Below are positions 14,001 to 25,826 of a DNA stretch of 64,000 nucleotides, in pieces (the stretch's first letter is position 1; every line of letters begins with the position of its first letter). Source of the stretch: Chaunax sp. Z400 (taxonomy: Eukaryota; Chordata; Actinopteri; Lophiiformes; Chaunacidae); NCBI GenBank assembly GCA_037577475.1, contig CM075197.1, positions 23,431,150 through 23,495,149 on the forward strand, given 5' to 3'. Below the pieces are notes generated by a model. It ran no database searches and was not told where the DNA came from. It worked only from the letters and a program-made list of their open reading frames with translations. Both the position numbers and the translations under genes were made by a program.

Positions 14001-17000
14001 GACACTAACTTTTTTCACACTTTCACACATCAAAGTCCCAGGACTTGATGCGTGAAATCGTCATGCCTCACATTTAAGGTCCTTTGATATATGGAATTTT
14101 TGAACTACAATTTTATGTCAAATGCACAAACTATCTTTTAACCATTACAACCTATCAATTCTTTATGATTAATGCATTATTGCATGTTTGGATCATGTTT
14201 GTTAATCGTACAACACTTTGACACACCTCCCCGTGTTTTGGGTGCAGCGTCACGGCCTTGAGCCGAGCCATCTGAATTAGAGCTGATGAGTGCTGGCATA
14301 ACAGCTCCAGCTAGAGCACATGTCTCAATTACAGCTAATCTAATCATCTGTCAGGGTTGTGAGCACAAAAAGCATTTCTGGTAGCTTACATTTGAACATT
14401 AGCTGAGAGCGTCATACTTCGGAGTAAAAGCCAGTGCCGTAGCCACGTAGATGCAGATATCTGGGAAGACTTGTCTGGTTGCATATGCATTATGATCCCC
14501 CCCCCCCCTGCAATTTCATGACAATGCATGTCAAGTGTAGATGGGACTGTCGCAGTCTCATTCAACGATCCATCTGCACTCCAGAGAAGAGCGAACTGGA
14601 GAGAAAAAGCTTTTTCCCTAAAAAAGAAAATTGGGTTTGATGTTTCCGTCAACAAATTATTCATATAGTTCATAAATGATTCTCAATGTCATGCAAAATT
14701 CATTACATATCCCAGATTTCCATGCACCTGCACAGTGAATATTCTTCAAGCAGTAGCACTCACACTGCTGCAGAGTTTCCTCGTATTCGCACACTTTTGA
14801 TGCCAACCCCCATGTAGAATGTAGAGTACATTTCAAACGGAAAAGCTTAACCGGTAACTGCTGTGTCCTCATTCAGAGTTGGTAAAGGTCAGAATATACA
14901 ATCTGTCAAGCTTCAACATTTTGGAACTTTGTGAAAAGGTCTTGGTGGTGGTCTGCATCATTTTGGACCTGTCTAAAACCAACAATCAAACAGCCCAATC
15001 ACTTCATGTGCAGAGTGGGCAGGTGTGCATAGGTGTCCAGTCACATCTCTGTGTTGTCAGCTATACAGCTCCTCTATATGGTTTTAAATCACAGTGTCAA
15101 AGCTAGCATTCACCTACGCACATGTGACGTATTTCTATGCAATATATAACTTTGTGTTGCCTGCAATTTCCAAAGATTTATGACCCATCTTCACAAACAG
15201 TCACTCTATAAAAAAAAGAAAAAAAGTGTGCAATTATTTTTTCCCCGTGGTGAACGTCACAGTGTCCGACCTTGTTCCAACAGAGGATATTTAAGACACG
15301 AGAACGATAACTGTGCCGTGAAAGACACAGTTTCCTTGCCGAATCCAATTCTAGGTCATCGGAAGAATATGTGGCTCCAGAGGAAATTATCACCTTCAGG
15401 TATAATATGCATTTAGAGATTTAATTATTTGCACCGTCATTGTGTGGCTTAAATTATTTTTGGGAAGGAAAGAACACCGCTGTAATTAAATAGGAGTAAA
15501 GAAACAACCTTTACAGCAAAGATTACAGAGAGAAATTAAAAAAACAACAACGTATAAAATAACTGTGCAAAGTCAGCAAACAGATTTGGTTATCAGTAAA
15601 AGGAGTTTTATGTCCAAACATTTGCCCCTTTGAACTAATTATGCACAGCAGCCTAGCAGAGTCCTGCTTTAATATGAGATAAGAGATGCATAATCGCAGG
15701 CTGTTGCCATAGTTATTTGCATGCTCATACAAACAGACTTTTTCCCTCTTTATCTGTGTTTAACAGAGGAGAAACCACTTTCCTCACAGTAGTGCATTTC
15801 CTGCATGCAGCTTTGCACTATATAGCAGCTCATCATGCACCCATTTTCACTCACACAATCATATTCACACACACACAACACCCCGGGCAGAACACAAAGG
15901 CCGTCACACTCTCACAGCGACCCCGTCTGTATCTGAATGAGCATCGGTGATGACAACACTTATTTTTCCTTCCCCCTTCATCTGCGATACACAAATACAT
16001 AGAGCCAGTTATCCTTTTAGCTCCCGAGCCTTCTAGTGTCCACTATTTCACCGACGCACACCTTTCCCCTGTAGTGTCACATCATCAATAAAGATCACAG
16101 CAGTGAAGGTGTTACATTAATTAATGAAGACCTTGGCCCACTTCAGCCTCCCTCCACACAACTTAATCCCTTGCTGACGTCACTCAAAGCCGTGTCACGG
16201 AAAGTGATATTTGATGAGATGTGAAGTGAATTCAAAAGTATGGCTGGTTTCAAAGAGATGCTGGAGGACGAACTCAGTGGTAAAGTTTGTAGTTTAGACA
16301 CGAGAGACTAGACACCAGAAATAATCCATACGTACTCTGTGGATTATTATCATGTCGCTATGTTCTGTCAACTTTCATTATGTTTTAGATGTAATGGGTT
16401 GATATAATAAATATCAGTCCATTAGATAGTGTTGCAATGACTTGTTACACATCGCAGCAGACAGAACGTATAAAAAAATATCAATACTCTTGTGTTCAGC
16501 TGGAGCCAGAGATCAAACCACCATCCTATATGATTAGCAGATGACCCACCTCTTCCTCCTGGGCTGTAGCCGCCCCCTGTAAACAGGCTGTGATTATATA
16601 ATCATGGTATTATTAACTGAAAGACAATAAATGATGATATTGAATTATTGCCCAGCTCTAATGGCATATAATTGCAAATTCTCTGCTTCATTTCCAGTCA
16701 ATGACTTGTCTCCCCCTTGTCTGATGACACATGTAGGCCTATACTTGCAGATAAATACTAGAAAGAATGAACACTATTTTTTTTTTACACTTCTTAAGCC
16801 ATTTCACTGAGGATTAAACTGCCAGGACTTAACATACTATGCTCAAATGTTAGTACGAAGCACAGCAGTGTAATATCTTCTTCACAAAAGCAGCTAGACT
16901 TGTCCACAAACTGTATGCTGCGTGACTGTTTTGTCATTTAGCTTTGGAGCTGCGACATGTTCTCATTTTCACACCGCAGACAATGCCAATCACCTCTGAT

Positions 17001-18775
17001 CACCCCACTGGCTGCTCGTGTGCTTAAGTGCCCACATTGAGTGAGGAAGATTGGGCAAAGAATCCAAAGGGGACACATGGACGAATCGTGATGTTCTCGT
17101 CACACTACGAGCGAGCTGACAAATGGGCCAATCTACCAAAATATGGTATTATTTTAAGTCTTTATACCTCTGTGGTCAGATTGCCGCGTTTAGAGAAAAG
17201 AGATTTTCTTGCACACCTCGATCAATGATAAGGCTCCCATGGCATCAACGGCCCTGACAGATCCAACAGCTCTCAACAGAGGGACTGGCTCATGATTGCT
17301 TCTCAAGCATCTCATCTGTTCTACCACTCACATTTCTGCCAGCCTTTGGCAATAGACCACAGTATAGTGTTGAGAGCCAGGGAGAAAGTCCATGCTTCCT
17401 TTCCTCTTAATCCTCTGGCACCGTTTTCCCCCAAACCAAATTTCTGATATACATCTTTGTGGGAAATTTGCTGCTGGTGGATTTCACGGAGCGAGTCACT
17501 CCTCTCTCCCTGTGTTCCATATCTAATTAAAAACACCATCACCTGATGGATATGCATCTGATAAGAGTCTTTCAAAAAATTACACCCTGTGGCAGATTTT
17601 TTTTCTTTTCTTTTTTTAATTTTGGAAATGGTCTTAAGTGCGTAAAAGGAGAAGATACGGGCGGAATACTGATGTGTAGGATTTTTAATCTCCAGCCACT
17701 GAGCAAAGACAAGATGAGATCAACTTCAGTGTTTTATATTGAAGTGAAGATTTCCTCCTATATGTCACAAAATCACATTAACCCTCCAGTGATGAATCCT
17801 GAGCATTTAAAGGAAGTTGAAAAGACGTTACAATTAACCTTTCATCTGAATATCAAACATCTATGCGCCATAGCTGCAGCATGGAGGCTGGAGGTTAAAG
17901 GGAATTCTGTTCCCACACAAAGACCTGGAATTGAACCAGCGCCGCCTCAATCGATTGAGAGAGAACAGGGACATGAGGAACTGGACTAAGGATTGAACAG
18001 CCAGCCTGACTAATTTGTACTATAAACGGTTGTGATGTGCTGAAGCCAAGAGCAGTCAGTGAACCAAAGGAATACCAATCAGTCCTGCTTGGAGCAGCTG
18101 GTGAGGAGATGGGGACTGGAGCGGACCGCGCCGTGGAGATGCTGGAGGTGATAAAATGCTTTGCAACAACACCGACATTCTCAGAGAGGACATCAAAAAT
18201 ATTTTAGCTGATGCACAGAGGCTAACACCTGGTGCAGTATCTGTGGATCACTTTGCCTTAACCAAGCATGCATGTGCTCCTGTGTGGGTGGAGAGAGGAG
18301 GCGTGAGGTGGCGACTCATCTGAGGGAAAGTTGAATCAAGTGTTCGGGCCTAATGAATCAAGCCTTCAATTAAAAAAACCAGACGGTGAGAAACCTTTCA
18401 CAGCTCCTGCACTTGGAGACCAGCCCTTGAAATCTTTGTTTATACAGTCATGCCAGCAAAATTTAATGGAATCATAAGGACACTTTGTAAGGACACTTGA
18501 GGCTCAGGCAGGCATACAGTGTGCAGCAGAAGGATCTAGCTCTGCAGGAACAAAATACATAAATGCTTATTGCAATAAGGACTTTGTTGCGGCATCGAAG
18601 AAAAGGTTATTTGTCACAATGTGTGTTAGTCGGTAATCACCAAAAAGAAAATAATAAACACATTTTTGAAAAGCATGGGTTGCAGCCATTCCTCCGTGTA
18701 ATTACTTACTAATTCAAATGCATATCATTAATTAACACAAACTATAAAAACCCCTTTGTGTGCGTGTGTGTGTGT

Positions 18776-18819
<44 letters not shown>

Positions 18820-19285
18820 AAACTTGATTTGGAGAGGCAGATGAAAGTGGGGAGACAGAGTGACATCAGACCTTACGTGTTATGTTACATCTAGTGACGC
18901 AGATATGGTAAACACAACTGCAATTGTGAAGTGTGGTCGTCAACATTACACAACCCCGGGAAGAATAAAAGGAAGAATTTTAAAAAACAACTTCAAAATT
19001 ACAGGTGAAAAAAAGAAAAATCATATTGGAATCTCTTTCCAGTTCAGTCTGCAATCATTTTGCTTTATTTTGAGATTTTCTTTGCTTAAATCTGAGTCTT
19101 ATTTCTGCTTCTGACAGAGATTAGAGTATGGAGAGCAGGAAAGGACATTAAAGGTGAACATATTTAGCCCTAAACTGTAAACTGTGGGTATTACTTGCCT
19201 TGGATGTCATCGGTTGGATAGACATGGTGCTTGGAGAGCGCTGGAGCTGCGGCTCGCTCTCCATCTCGTTGTTCTCCGTCATCAT
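1968..19285 (-). CDS. stac2: stac2, SH3 and cysteine-rich domain protein 2 (partial, 3' exons off the left edge)
   Basis: STAC-family adaptors bind L-type (CaV1) calcium channels and modulate their inactivation and surface expression; STAC2 is mainly neuronal. Eight coding exons in frame: 19199-19285, 11059-11407, 9015-9109, 6879-6963, 3234-3337, 2444-2513, 2149-2237, 1968-2056. They give about 322 residues. Residues 29-60 carry the family signature LQRLKRSLSFKTIMRSKSME. A C1 zinc finger spans about 123-172, with the pairs NCQHC and RCKTC followed by HLWC. VDPVYAALRYGTSLAQ and SPTRSL match the STAC2 linker, an acidic linker follows, and the SH3 domain opens with HTYVALYKFLPQEQNDLELQ. Human STAC2 has 411 residues, so roughly the last 90 (rest of SH3 and C-terminal SH3-like part) are missing. 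No exon encoding them was found in 1-1967. Two ATGs sit side by side (19285 and 19282); the second matches the human start MTE. STAC2 is favoured over STAC1 and STAC3 by the NSKQALRCK and RNFSSPLLV segments. Confidence 0.95.
2149..2237 (-). CDS. stac2: stac2 coding exon 7 (acidic linker before SH3)
   Basis: Acceptor CTACCTCCAG|ATCCGC, donor GTGAAG|GTACGG. It encodes DPPLPSTEIEKEEDESSDQA and a short remainder. Phases join exons 6 and 8. Confidence 0.82.
2444..2513 (-). CDS. stac2: stac2 coding exon 6 (acidic linker)
   Basis: Acceptor after a long pyrimidine tract, GATAAG|GGGGAG; donor GGGG|GTAAAC. It encodes GEGGEESQQRQCSVEEEITQ plus EAG. Sequence conservation of this linker is weak, so the call rests on phase fit with both neighbours. 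Confidence 0.75.
2815..3080. repeat. Rearranged copy of a dispersed teleost repeat with its two ends in opposite orientation
   Basis: 2819-2895 resembles the forward 5' part of a repeat I know from many fish genomes (GACATTCTGGGAATTGTGCT, GATACCGCTCTAT). 2918-3075 resembles the reverse complement of its other part (ATAGTCCGGCACACAACCCC, TTAGAGGTGCTAGTGGGTGG, ATGCTAAGC). It lies in stac2 intron 5. Family identity is from memory, not a search. Confidence 0.6.
3234..3337 (-). CDS. stac2: stac2 coding exon 5 (VDPVY segment)
   Basis: Acceptor GGTTTCAG|AAGCTG, donor CAGCCTG|GTATGA. It encodes VDPVYAALRYGTSLAQMSRS and SPTRSL, a strongly conserved STAC2 linker. Confidence 0.92.
3338..6878. other. 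stac2 intron 4, no gene seen
   Basis: AT-rich intronic DNA with an ATA triplet run near 4206-4227. Open frames here lack splice-compatible or family-like sequence on either strand. Confidence 0.6.
6879..6963 (-). CDS. stac2: stac2 coding exon 4 (FKRNFSSPLL segment)
   Basis: Acceptor CTCCATTAG|TCTGGA after a pyrimidine tract, donor CCAAG|GTGAGC. It encodes SGAFKRNFSSPLLVNDQLSV and about eight more residues, matching the FRRNFSSPLLV block that follows the C1 domain in STAC2. Confidence 0.9.
8090..8283 (+). repeat. 3' tail of a LINE/SINE-type retroposon
   Basis: It ends with TTTCCCCACTGTGGGACTAA then TAAAGG and a (TATCT) tail, a 3' terminus common to fish L2/CR1-like retroposons. The tail of short repeats marks the insertion end. 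The 5' limit is uncertain. Confidence 0.65.
8436..8483. repeat. Short tandem repeat, 18-bp unit
   Basis: About two and a half copies of ACATGCACATCAACATCA. The periodicity makes cysteine/threonine/serine-rich open frames on the plus strand that are not genes. Confidence 0.8.
9015..9109 (-). CDS. stac2: stac2 coding exon 3 (second half of C1 domain)
   Basis: Acceptor CTGCAG|GAAACT, donor GGGAAG|GTGCGA. It encodes NSKQALRCKTCKMAAHLWC and the closing cysteine of the zinc site. The intron interrupts the C1 domain between the two zinc-binding halves, in phase 1. Confidence 0.95.
9110..11058. other. stac2 intron 2
   Basis: No coding sequence recognised. It contains a dispersed repeat fragment near 10150-10260. 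Confidence 0.6.
10150..10260 (+). repeat. Fragment of the same dispersed repeat family as 2815-3080
   Basis: Contains CTGGTTAGCTTAGCATAGCA and AGACTCAAAACAGAG, resembling the central part of the fish repeat (GGTTAGCTTAGC...AAGACTGGAAACAG). Boundaries approximate. Confidence 0.6.
11059..11407 (-). CDS. stac2: stac2 coding exon 2 (residues 29-145)
   Basis: The acceptor is a pyrimidine-rich tract ending GTGCAG|CTTCAG and the donor is GTGG|GTAAGT. It encodes the conserved basic segment, a Pro/Ser-rich disordered stretch and the first half of the C1 domain, up to CKHMIVG. Confidence 0.95.
13120..13510 (+). repeat. Decayed dispersed repeat
   Basis: Phrases such as GTGTGGCAAAATGGCTCG, TAGCGCCCCCTAAAG, CATTTTGAATTTTGCGCC and GCCATGAAACAGGAAGTTG resemble a repeat common in fish introns. 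No coding capacity is visible. Ends are not defined. Confidence 0.5.
14220..14360. promoter_or_regulatory. Candidate conserved non-coding element in stac2 intron 1
   Basis: Complex, non-repetitive sequence dense in homeodomain-like cores (AATTAG, CAATTACAGCTAATC, TAATCAT) within AT-rich surroundings. This is inference from composition only; conservation was not tested. Confidence 0.25.
18757..18817. repeat. GT microsatellite
   Basis: Near-perfect (GT)n of about 60 bp with two interruptions. Confidence 0.95.
19199..19285 (-). CDS. stac2: stac2 coding exon 1 (start codon, residues 1-28)
   Basis: Encodes MTENNEMESEPQLQRSPSTM and eight more residues, ending in phase 0. The donor is AAG|GCAAGT, a GC-AG type splice site, not GT. 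The exon opens with tandem ATGs. Confidence 0.8.
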
Positions 19286-19480
19286 CGATGAGGTGATGAA
19301 AAGAGTCGTTCAACTACAAAACGAAACACTTAATTCTTCAAACTGCGCCCGGTCGGTTTCAAATCTCCGGCTTTAGCCATACAAAAGCTTAACAAAGTCT
19401 GACACGTCCCCATCACAGGGATCTGTGCGCGCTGCGCAGAGGACGGTCTATGTTTGTGGCCATTTGCTGTCCACACATCA
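19286..19480 (-). promoter_or_regulatory. Probable stac2 5' leader and proximal promoter
   Basis: Lies directly upstream of the stac2 start. The minus strand has an NRF1-like GC palindrome at about 19426-19440 (plus strand GTGCGCGCTGCGCAG). No TATA box was evident. Transcription start not determined. Confidence 0.3.
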
Positions 19481-22400
19481 TTTGCGAGCTTGTAGGCTGA
19501 TGAGATAGTTTGTCACACGCCAGATGTTTATATGTCGCTCGTGTCACGCAAGGACAAGCATCCAGGAGAAGGTTGAACCTCGCCTGTGGGTAATCTTCTC
19601 TTAATGCGCATCGACACCCTTCAACGCGGGACAATTCCGTCTTATAGATGCAAAAAAAAGGGGTTCAAATCAGGAGAAACACGGATGCGAAAATGTCATC
19701 TTAATATGATTAGATCCAAACAAAGCTGGAGCTCTGCACGGCTCTGCCTGGGTGTAAATCCATACGGAGGGAGTGCGTGTGACCACAGCACAGACTGAAG
19801 TTTAAGCGCAATCTGAGGCACGCCTTCCCGTGCGTCTGAGGCGCATGATTGGGGCAATTTTTACAACTCGGCCAGGATCCATTTAGACTCATCAGGATTC
19901 ACGGTCGTGGGCGGGGGCTCGTTCTAAACCCAAATATAGAATATAGCTCACATTTCGCAAACAGTGAGCTGATTCTGTCTTTGAGGTGATGGGAGTAACA
20001 AAAGCAGGATGTTCACTCTTCGTTTCCCCCCTTCTGGCATTATTTTTTAAAGTCAAAGCTGCACAGAGCATCTGTTTTAAAAACCCTACTACATGAGTGT
20101 AACCAGTTTAAACAGTTCAATTAATGACACTAACTAGCATTTAATAAAAATATCTATCTATCTGTCTATCTGTCTATCTATCTATAAAAGACTCATAGAA
20201 TTACAATTCAAAAAGATTAGTGCAATATAAATGATACCCAATAAAAACAAGGAAAGCAAAATTATGAATTTATGTGACAGGAGTGTTAAATTAATAAAAG
20301 AAGTGGGCGGTGGGTATTTGATGAAGCTGTGAGTCATTTTTCTCCTTCAGCAGAATAATGACCCAAATGGGATAAATTGGACTACTTTCAGATTTTCATT
20401 TGAGTTTGGAACAAAATAGTTCTTAATTGTCCCTTTTCTTTCTTATTATTCATTCCCTGTCATTGCCGCTATAATACCCTCTGAGCTGCAGCTCCATGCA
20501 GGTGCTGCCCTGCAGAGTTAAAGCCACACCAGAGTCTCCGTGTGCGATAGATTCAGAGAGCTTTAAACTGCAATCTCATTCCCTACCTGGTTTATACCAG
20601 CCTCCTGGGGTGGATTTCTATCTCACGGCCCCTTTGGAAAACCTGCAGATGAAAGAGGCAAGAAACAATAAGGTTGTAGTCACAGCCACTGATTTCTGTG
20701 TTAATATGATGCAGGGAAAAGATAGGGAGGGTTAAGGTAATAAGCGGTATATTAAATCGAGTTCAACGCTAAAACTGCACACAGGGAGGAAAGCCTTGGA
20801 AATGTGATTCTTTTTTTTTCTTTCTATTAAGCCTAAGAGTCTGACATCAAAGTTTTCCAAGCTGTCAGAAAGACTTACGGGCGTGGGTGTGTGTTCGAGG
20901 AGAGAGGGGAGACAAAGGGAGAGAGAGAGGAGGCCTCTGTTATCACATTAATTATTGCTTCACTCAGAGCAAGGGTACAGCAGATAGCAGAGGAGCGGCT
21001 GAAAGGAACACTCTGCAAACAAGAGCCAAGTCAGAAGTTCTCTGGCGCGTAGCTGTGGCTCTTCTGCCAAAAAATAAATAGAAACACAAAGTCTTGATGG
21101 GACGGTGTGCAGTCTGTCCTCAAATGCACAAAAAAAAAAACACACGAGAACGGTTGAGAGAAGTGCTGAAGGAGGGGAACACAAATGTAAATGTCTCCCT
21201 CTGAGCCATCCACCTTTCATCCTCCATGTGATGCCCCAGCTGCCAGGACACGGCTGCTGGAAATCAACATTAAAACACAGGAGCGAAGGCGCGCTGAGCG
21301 TCTCTGGGCTCCAGAGAGAGGGGAAATAAGAGGAGGATGAGAGGGGCAAAATGGGTCCCACGTGGCAGAAGACAGATCCCAGCCATGACAGCGGTCGTCA
21401 TGGTGCAGCTGATATAAAAGCAGACGCAGATAGAGAGGCTTCAGTCTGCATTAGCATCTGCATCAGTCCTCATAGAGTCTCATTCTAAAATTAGGCCCCC
21501 AATTTTAAGGTTTTTTTTTCTTCTTCCACAAGCACAGCAGTCCAAAAAGACTTATGAAGTATTTTTGGTTTGTTTAAATCAGACCGATGCAGCTTCATAT
21601 TATCTTCACGTAAATATGAAAGAGGTTTGTTGACTGTGTCCCCCGTCACTTACACTGGAAGTGTCCCAGAAAGAGTCCTTTACTGTCATCATCTATTCGC
21701 CTCTCATGCCAGTTTGAGTTTAGCAAACAAGGGCCCATAGTTTCATCTAAATTACTGTGAGATACCTCTTCCCACAGCCCCATCATGTTCATGAGTGTGT
21801 TTTGATGCTGCTTTCCTCACCAGATCTCTCTTGAGAATGGAAGGATCTCATCTGGGGACTTCACTCAGGTCAAATATCTCATGCAACATTTACAGCATCC
21901 TTTACCGACACAGCAAAGTAGTGTTTTGAATATCTAGAAGAAGAGATAATGAAGCACACAAATAATAATAAAAAAAAAAAAACTTTCCTCCTCAACATTT
22001 CCACAGACAAGCCTCTGCAGCCTTCCATCACATATTTCCAGTGCTAGTTTTTTTTTTCTATTGTAGGAAAAGCTCTGGTCTAAACGATGATGTTGAAAAG
22101 TTAATGGTGTCTGAATCCCATTTTGCTGCTTCAGTTTCATGGTCCTTTTATTGCTCATGCTGACTCATCGTTATAGCTTTCGGGGACACTTGAATAGAAC
22201 AGAGGCATTGGTAATGTTAATGGTAACACCAGCGCTTTTCCTGCAGGGTAGTCTAATTTAATTAACATTCTTTATAAATGGCTGATATGGAATTACAGGC
22301 CTGTATTGTTGTGCGTTTGTTTGATATTGCTTCATATTTTATGTGCGAATACAATATAAAAAAAAATCCTTAAAGGAAAACAAAGTATTCCAGGCTAGGA

Positions 22401-24444
22401 ACCACTGCTGTATCCAATTTTGCTCCTGATAGATCCTGAACCTGTAACCACCTGAGACCTGAAACCAGACCAGCAGTAATAGAGGTATTATTAAAAACAG
22501 ACCCACTGCTGCCATCTGCTGCTCTATAACAATGCTACACAATCAACTATTACCCATCGAAGTTCAACTGCAGTCAGAAAAACCAGACAGGTCTTAATAA
22601 TATAGGTATATATTTATTCATACATACATATTCATTTATATCGGTTAATAAAAAAAAGAAAAAGAAAAACGGAAAAGATTTACAGTAATTATATGAACTA
22701 CAGTCATTGTCAAAATTGTTTTTCGAAATTTCTCAGGCGTCAATCTGAACACGCTGTCGATTCGCCTTTGCCTTACTTTGGCCTTACTCCAGTGTTTTGG
22801 GTCCAAATGTGTTGAAAACAAATTGATCAGTGAAGTAGATTGATTTCTGTGTAAACTGGTGGAAGGTCTGACAAGAAGGACACAGAAGGTGATTCACACT
22901 GTGAGGAAGAATAGATCCAAGTTGTTTTATAGAGCCTGTTGTGTGTATTTTGTGGCATGAGGAGACTGATGATTTCTTGTGTATAGGAGCGGGTTCAGTA
23001 TGATAACCTGTAATCCATTCAAAGTGTTTGCCTTAAAACCACATGCTGGCTGCATTTATGACCACATGAAGAGGGCAAGCAGTTGTTACGATAGGCTAAA
23101 CGGGCTAAATCCTACAACTTTTCCTTTCCCCTCCAGTTAACAGTCTTAACCCCCGGAAAGCAGACAGAGTATGTTAGATATCTCCACCATTTTGACTCAT
23201 AGTTGTTCCCTAATCCCTTGTAAATCTCCAGTCAAACAAAAGCAGATCAGACTGGATTACACTGGATTCCTCTCATCTTGTATTATCCCGCCTGCCGTAG
23301 CTGTGAATAGAATCATCTTTCAGCATGTCGCCTGTTGGTGTGCATCTTAACGGGGGACGTTTTGAGCGTGATCAACATTCCACTCTGGTCTGTCTTGTTT
23401 GGTATATTTGGGCACGGTGCATCATGGGAGGAGGGGGGGGGGTGTATTTGGAAAAGCAAGACATTAAAATGACTGGAGGATGAAGATACTGGAGAGAAAT
23501 GTGATTCTGTTAGAGCGGCACGTGATGCCTGAGGATTTCTCACTCATGGAAACATTCAAGAAGTAAAACCTACATCATACATACGAGCCATCACAAACTC
23601 CTCAGCTCACATAAATAAAATCCAACTCAAATTTAAACATTTATTACAATTGCACTGGCGCCAACACTTCCCCCTGGACAAAGGCTACACTCTGGACATT
23701 TAGTAACAATAAACTCTTAATAAAAACACAAACATCATCAGATCAAAACTGAGGACTGGAAGAGGACTCGAACTCAACTTGGAGACACTGAACTCGTGAC
23801 TTCAAACACAAAGCAGGCGCAATTCAAACCACACCAAAAACAGAAATGCAAAAAAAAAAAAAAAAAAGGTAGAGATCCAGAGGAAATCAGAAAGAAAAGC
23901 AGTAAAAGACATATTTATAAAATGACATGGGAAGAGAAAGAAACAGGAGAAGATAATCCTTAAGAAAAGGCTTCAATACTTCATAGGGTGGAGGGCTGAA
24001 GTCCATTTTAGCCCTCCATTATGAATCCATCATATCTGTCAGCAGGCCAGAGTTGTGCACTCCAGATTCAGTTGACTTCCTCTTACAGTAACTCCACCGG
24101 TCTGATCTGGACTTTAGTGTCACTGGTCCCAGGAGGTCCCAGGTGGCAGGGTGCAACACTGTCACTCCGTCTCCTGCAAGGCCTCATCGGAGGTGAGGAG
24201 TTGCCGGGGTCGGGCGCGTCCTCTCACCACTGCATGTGGTTCACCAGTTCCTTTCATCAGAACCGTCACCAGTGCGAAAAGAAGGGCGACGAAATGAAAT
24301 CAATCGAACTGAAAAATAGATCTGTTTTGATTGGTTTCAGCTGGCGTTTTCTTTCCATTGTCCTGGTCGGACAGCCTGAATTCATGTAGTGATGTCAGAC
24401 TTTTTTTTTTCTTCCCCTCTCTGGTCGAATGTCTTTCAAACTTT

Positions 24445-24450
24445 TTTATT
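24445..24450 (-). terminator. Candidate fbxl20 polyadenylation signal (AATAAA)
   Basis: First canonical AATAAA found on the minus strand downstream of the fbxl20 stop, about 1.27 kb past it. More distal signals at 23640 and 22613 could be used instead. Confidence 0.35.
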
Positions 24451-24994
24451 GTTGTTGTTGTTGTTATGAGCTTTCACAGACCAGCTTAAGTTCTTCTGTC
24501 AAACTCCAGATTAAGTACCGGCTCATTCAAAAGCTCCAACACATGTTCTAACACAAGCATGTGTGAGCTTCATCATAGTCCCCTCAGAAAGACCAGTTGA
24601 CAGCAATCTGTGCCCCCTCTCATCTCGTCTTCTGTTTAGTTTGCTACGACCCTCAGACTCCACGGTCCTCAATATATTTACAATTAGATTTTAAAAAACT
24701 AGAGGTGTTACATGCAACATTTGGCATCTTCTGCAGTCCCCACTTGAGAGTCTTAATCGGTGTTCATTTTTAGAAAAATATTCAACTTTGTCTCTTCCCC
24801 CCCTCCAGTATACTGAAGCTTCTGATTGTAACAGAGAGACAGAGAGAGGGAAGGGTTCAGGTGAAGCAAGCTCAATATGTGTGTGCATATGAAGGTATTT
24901 GTGTTAGCAAAATGCCAGTCTTAAATTCTGAGCTTCACTGTCAGTGCAAATAGCTGCAAGTATCCTTAAAAAATAATAATCACAAAATAGGCTT

Positions 24995-24998
<4 letters not shown>

Positions 24999-25041
<43 letters not shown>
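24999..25041. repeat. GT microsatellite
   Basis: Perfect dinucleotide run inside the probable fbxl20 3' UTR. Confidence 0.95.
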
Positions 25042-25042
<1 letters not shown>

Positions 25043-25718
25043 GAGGGTGTTGGTAGTTTGCTGGCTGCATCGCTGCCCCATTCAAATTAACAGCCTGCAG
25101 AGCAAAGTCAACAGGTTTTTACTCAAATGAAGTTCCTGTCTAGAGGTAGCTGTTAAGTGACCTTCATTATGGGGGGGGGGGGATATGTGTGAGAGGTTGA
25201 GGGGGATTTTTTTTTTTAATAGCGTTTAATATTCTGTTTAGAGGCTATGACTGTAATCTGTGTCAAAGTGTTAAATAAATAAACACTAAAGCTCCCACTC
25301 GAATCCCTTAACAGTGGTGATCCTATCTGATTTTTTACACAACCCTTGCTGTAATACTGGTTTGTCCACTCACCACAGAGCAGGAATTTCCTGACATTCT
25401 TCTAGTTAATCTGGGTATGTAATCTTACGTTAAAACCTGTTGTGCATGGACTGTATGTATGTGGTGGAGAGATTCGGGAATGTTTTTTTGGGGGGAAGTT
25501 TACCCGAGACCCTGTGGCATTATTTGGCTCTCTCTCTCCCCCCTCTCTGCAGTTCCAGGCAGGTGGGGGGGTGGGAGGGACATACACACACCAGCGTGTA
25601 CGTACTCTTTGACAGGGGGCCAGGAGGGGGACAGCAGTTCGTGGGTCAAGTGACGGGCTGTGGGGATCGTGTATGAGGGACATGGGTGGGGTGGGGTGGG
25701 GGGGCTGTTGTCTTTACA

Positions 25719-25826
25719 TCATAGCAGGACACAGCAGCGGCAAAACCTCTGACGGCTCCCCCCGACGGAGGGGGGCGGAGTGACCGGAGCGAAGTATGCA
25801 TGCACTTTGATGTTAGGCAAATGGGT
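25719..25826 (-). CDS. fbxl20: fbxl20 coding exon 15 (C-terminal tail and CaaX box)
   Basis: Acceptor CCCCACAG|ACCCAT. Encodes THLPNIKVHAYFAPVTPPPS then VGGSRQRFCRCCVLL and TGA. The last four residues CVLL form a prenylation motif (human CIIL). Confidence 0.97.
   Translation of the reverse strand, partial: THLPNIKVHAYFAPVTPPPSVGGSRQRFCRCCVLL

Larger units (their letters stand above)
11408..19198. other. stac2 intron 1 (7.8 kb)
   Basis: Large first intron with a dispersed repeat near 13120-13510, a candidate regulatory block near 14220-14360 and a GT microsatellite at 18757-18817. Several open frames (for example 12650-12955 plus and 17546-17989 plus) show no recognisable protein and were not called. 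Confidence 0.65.
19481..25718. other. Spacer between stac2 and fbxl20, including the fbxl20 3' UTR
   Basis: No coding gene recognised. It holds a TCTA tetranucleotide run near 20150-20182, GT repeats at 24999-25041, and homopolymer G and A runs. The right part is the fbxl20 3' UTR. Minus-strand AATAAA signals occur at 24445-24450, 23640-23645 and 22613-22618, so the UTR could be 1.3 to 3.1 kb. Confidence 0.6.

Noticed and set aside
17546..17989. 147-codon plus-strand frame in stac2 intron 1
   Set aside because: No recognisable motif and opposite strand to the host gene; length is compatible with chance.
24021..24389. 122-codon plus-strand open frame
   Set aside because: Lies in the probable fbxl20 3' UTR on the opposite strand; no recognisable domain.
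25741..25790. Apparent frameshift at the fbxl20 C-terminus in the C/G runs
   Set aside because: Careful recount of the homopolymers shows an intact frame ending RFCRCCVLL and TGA.
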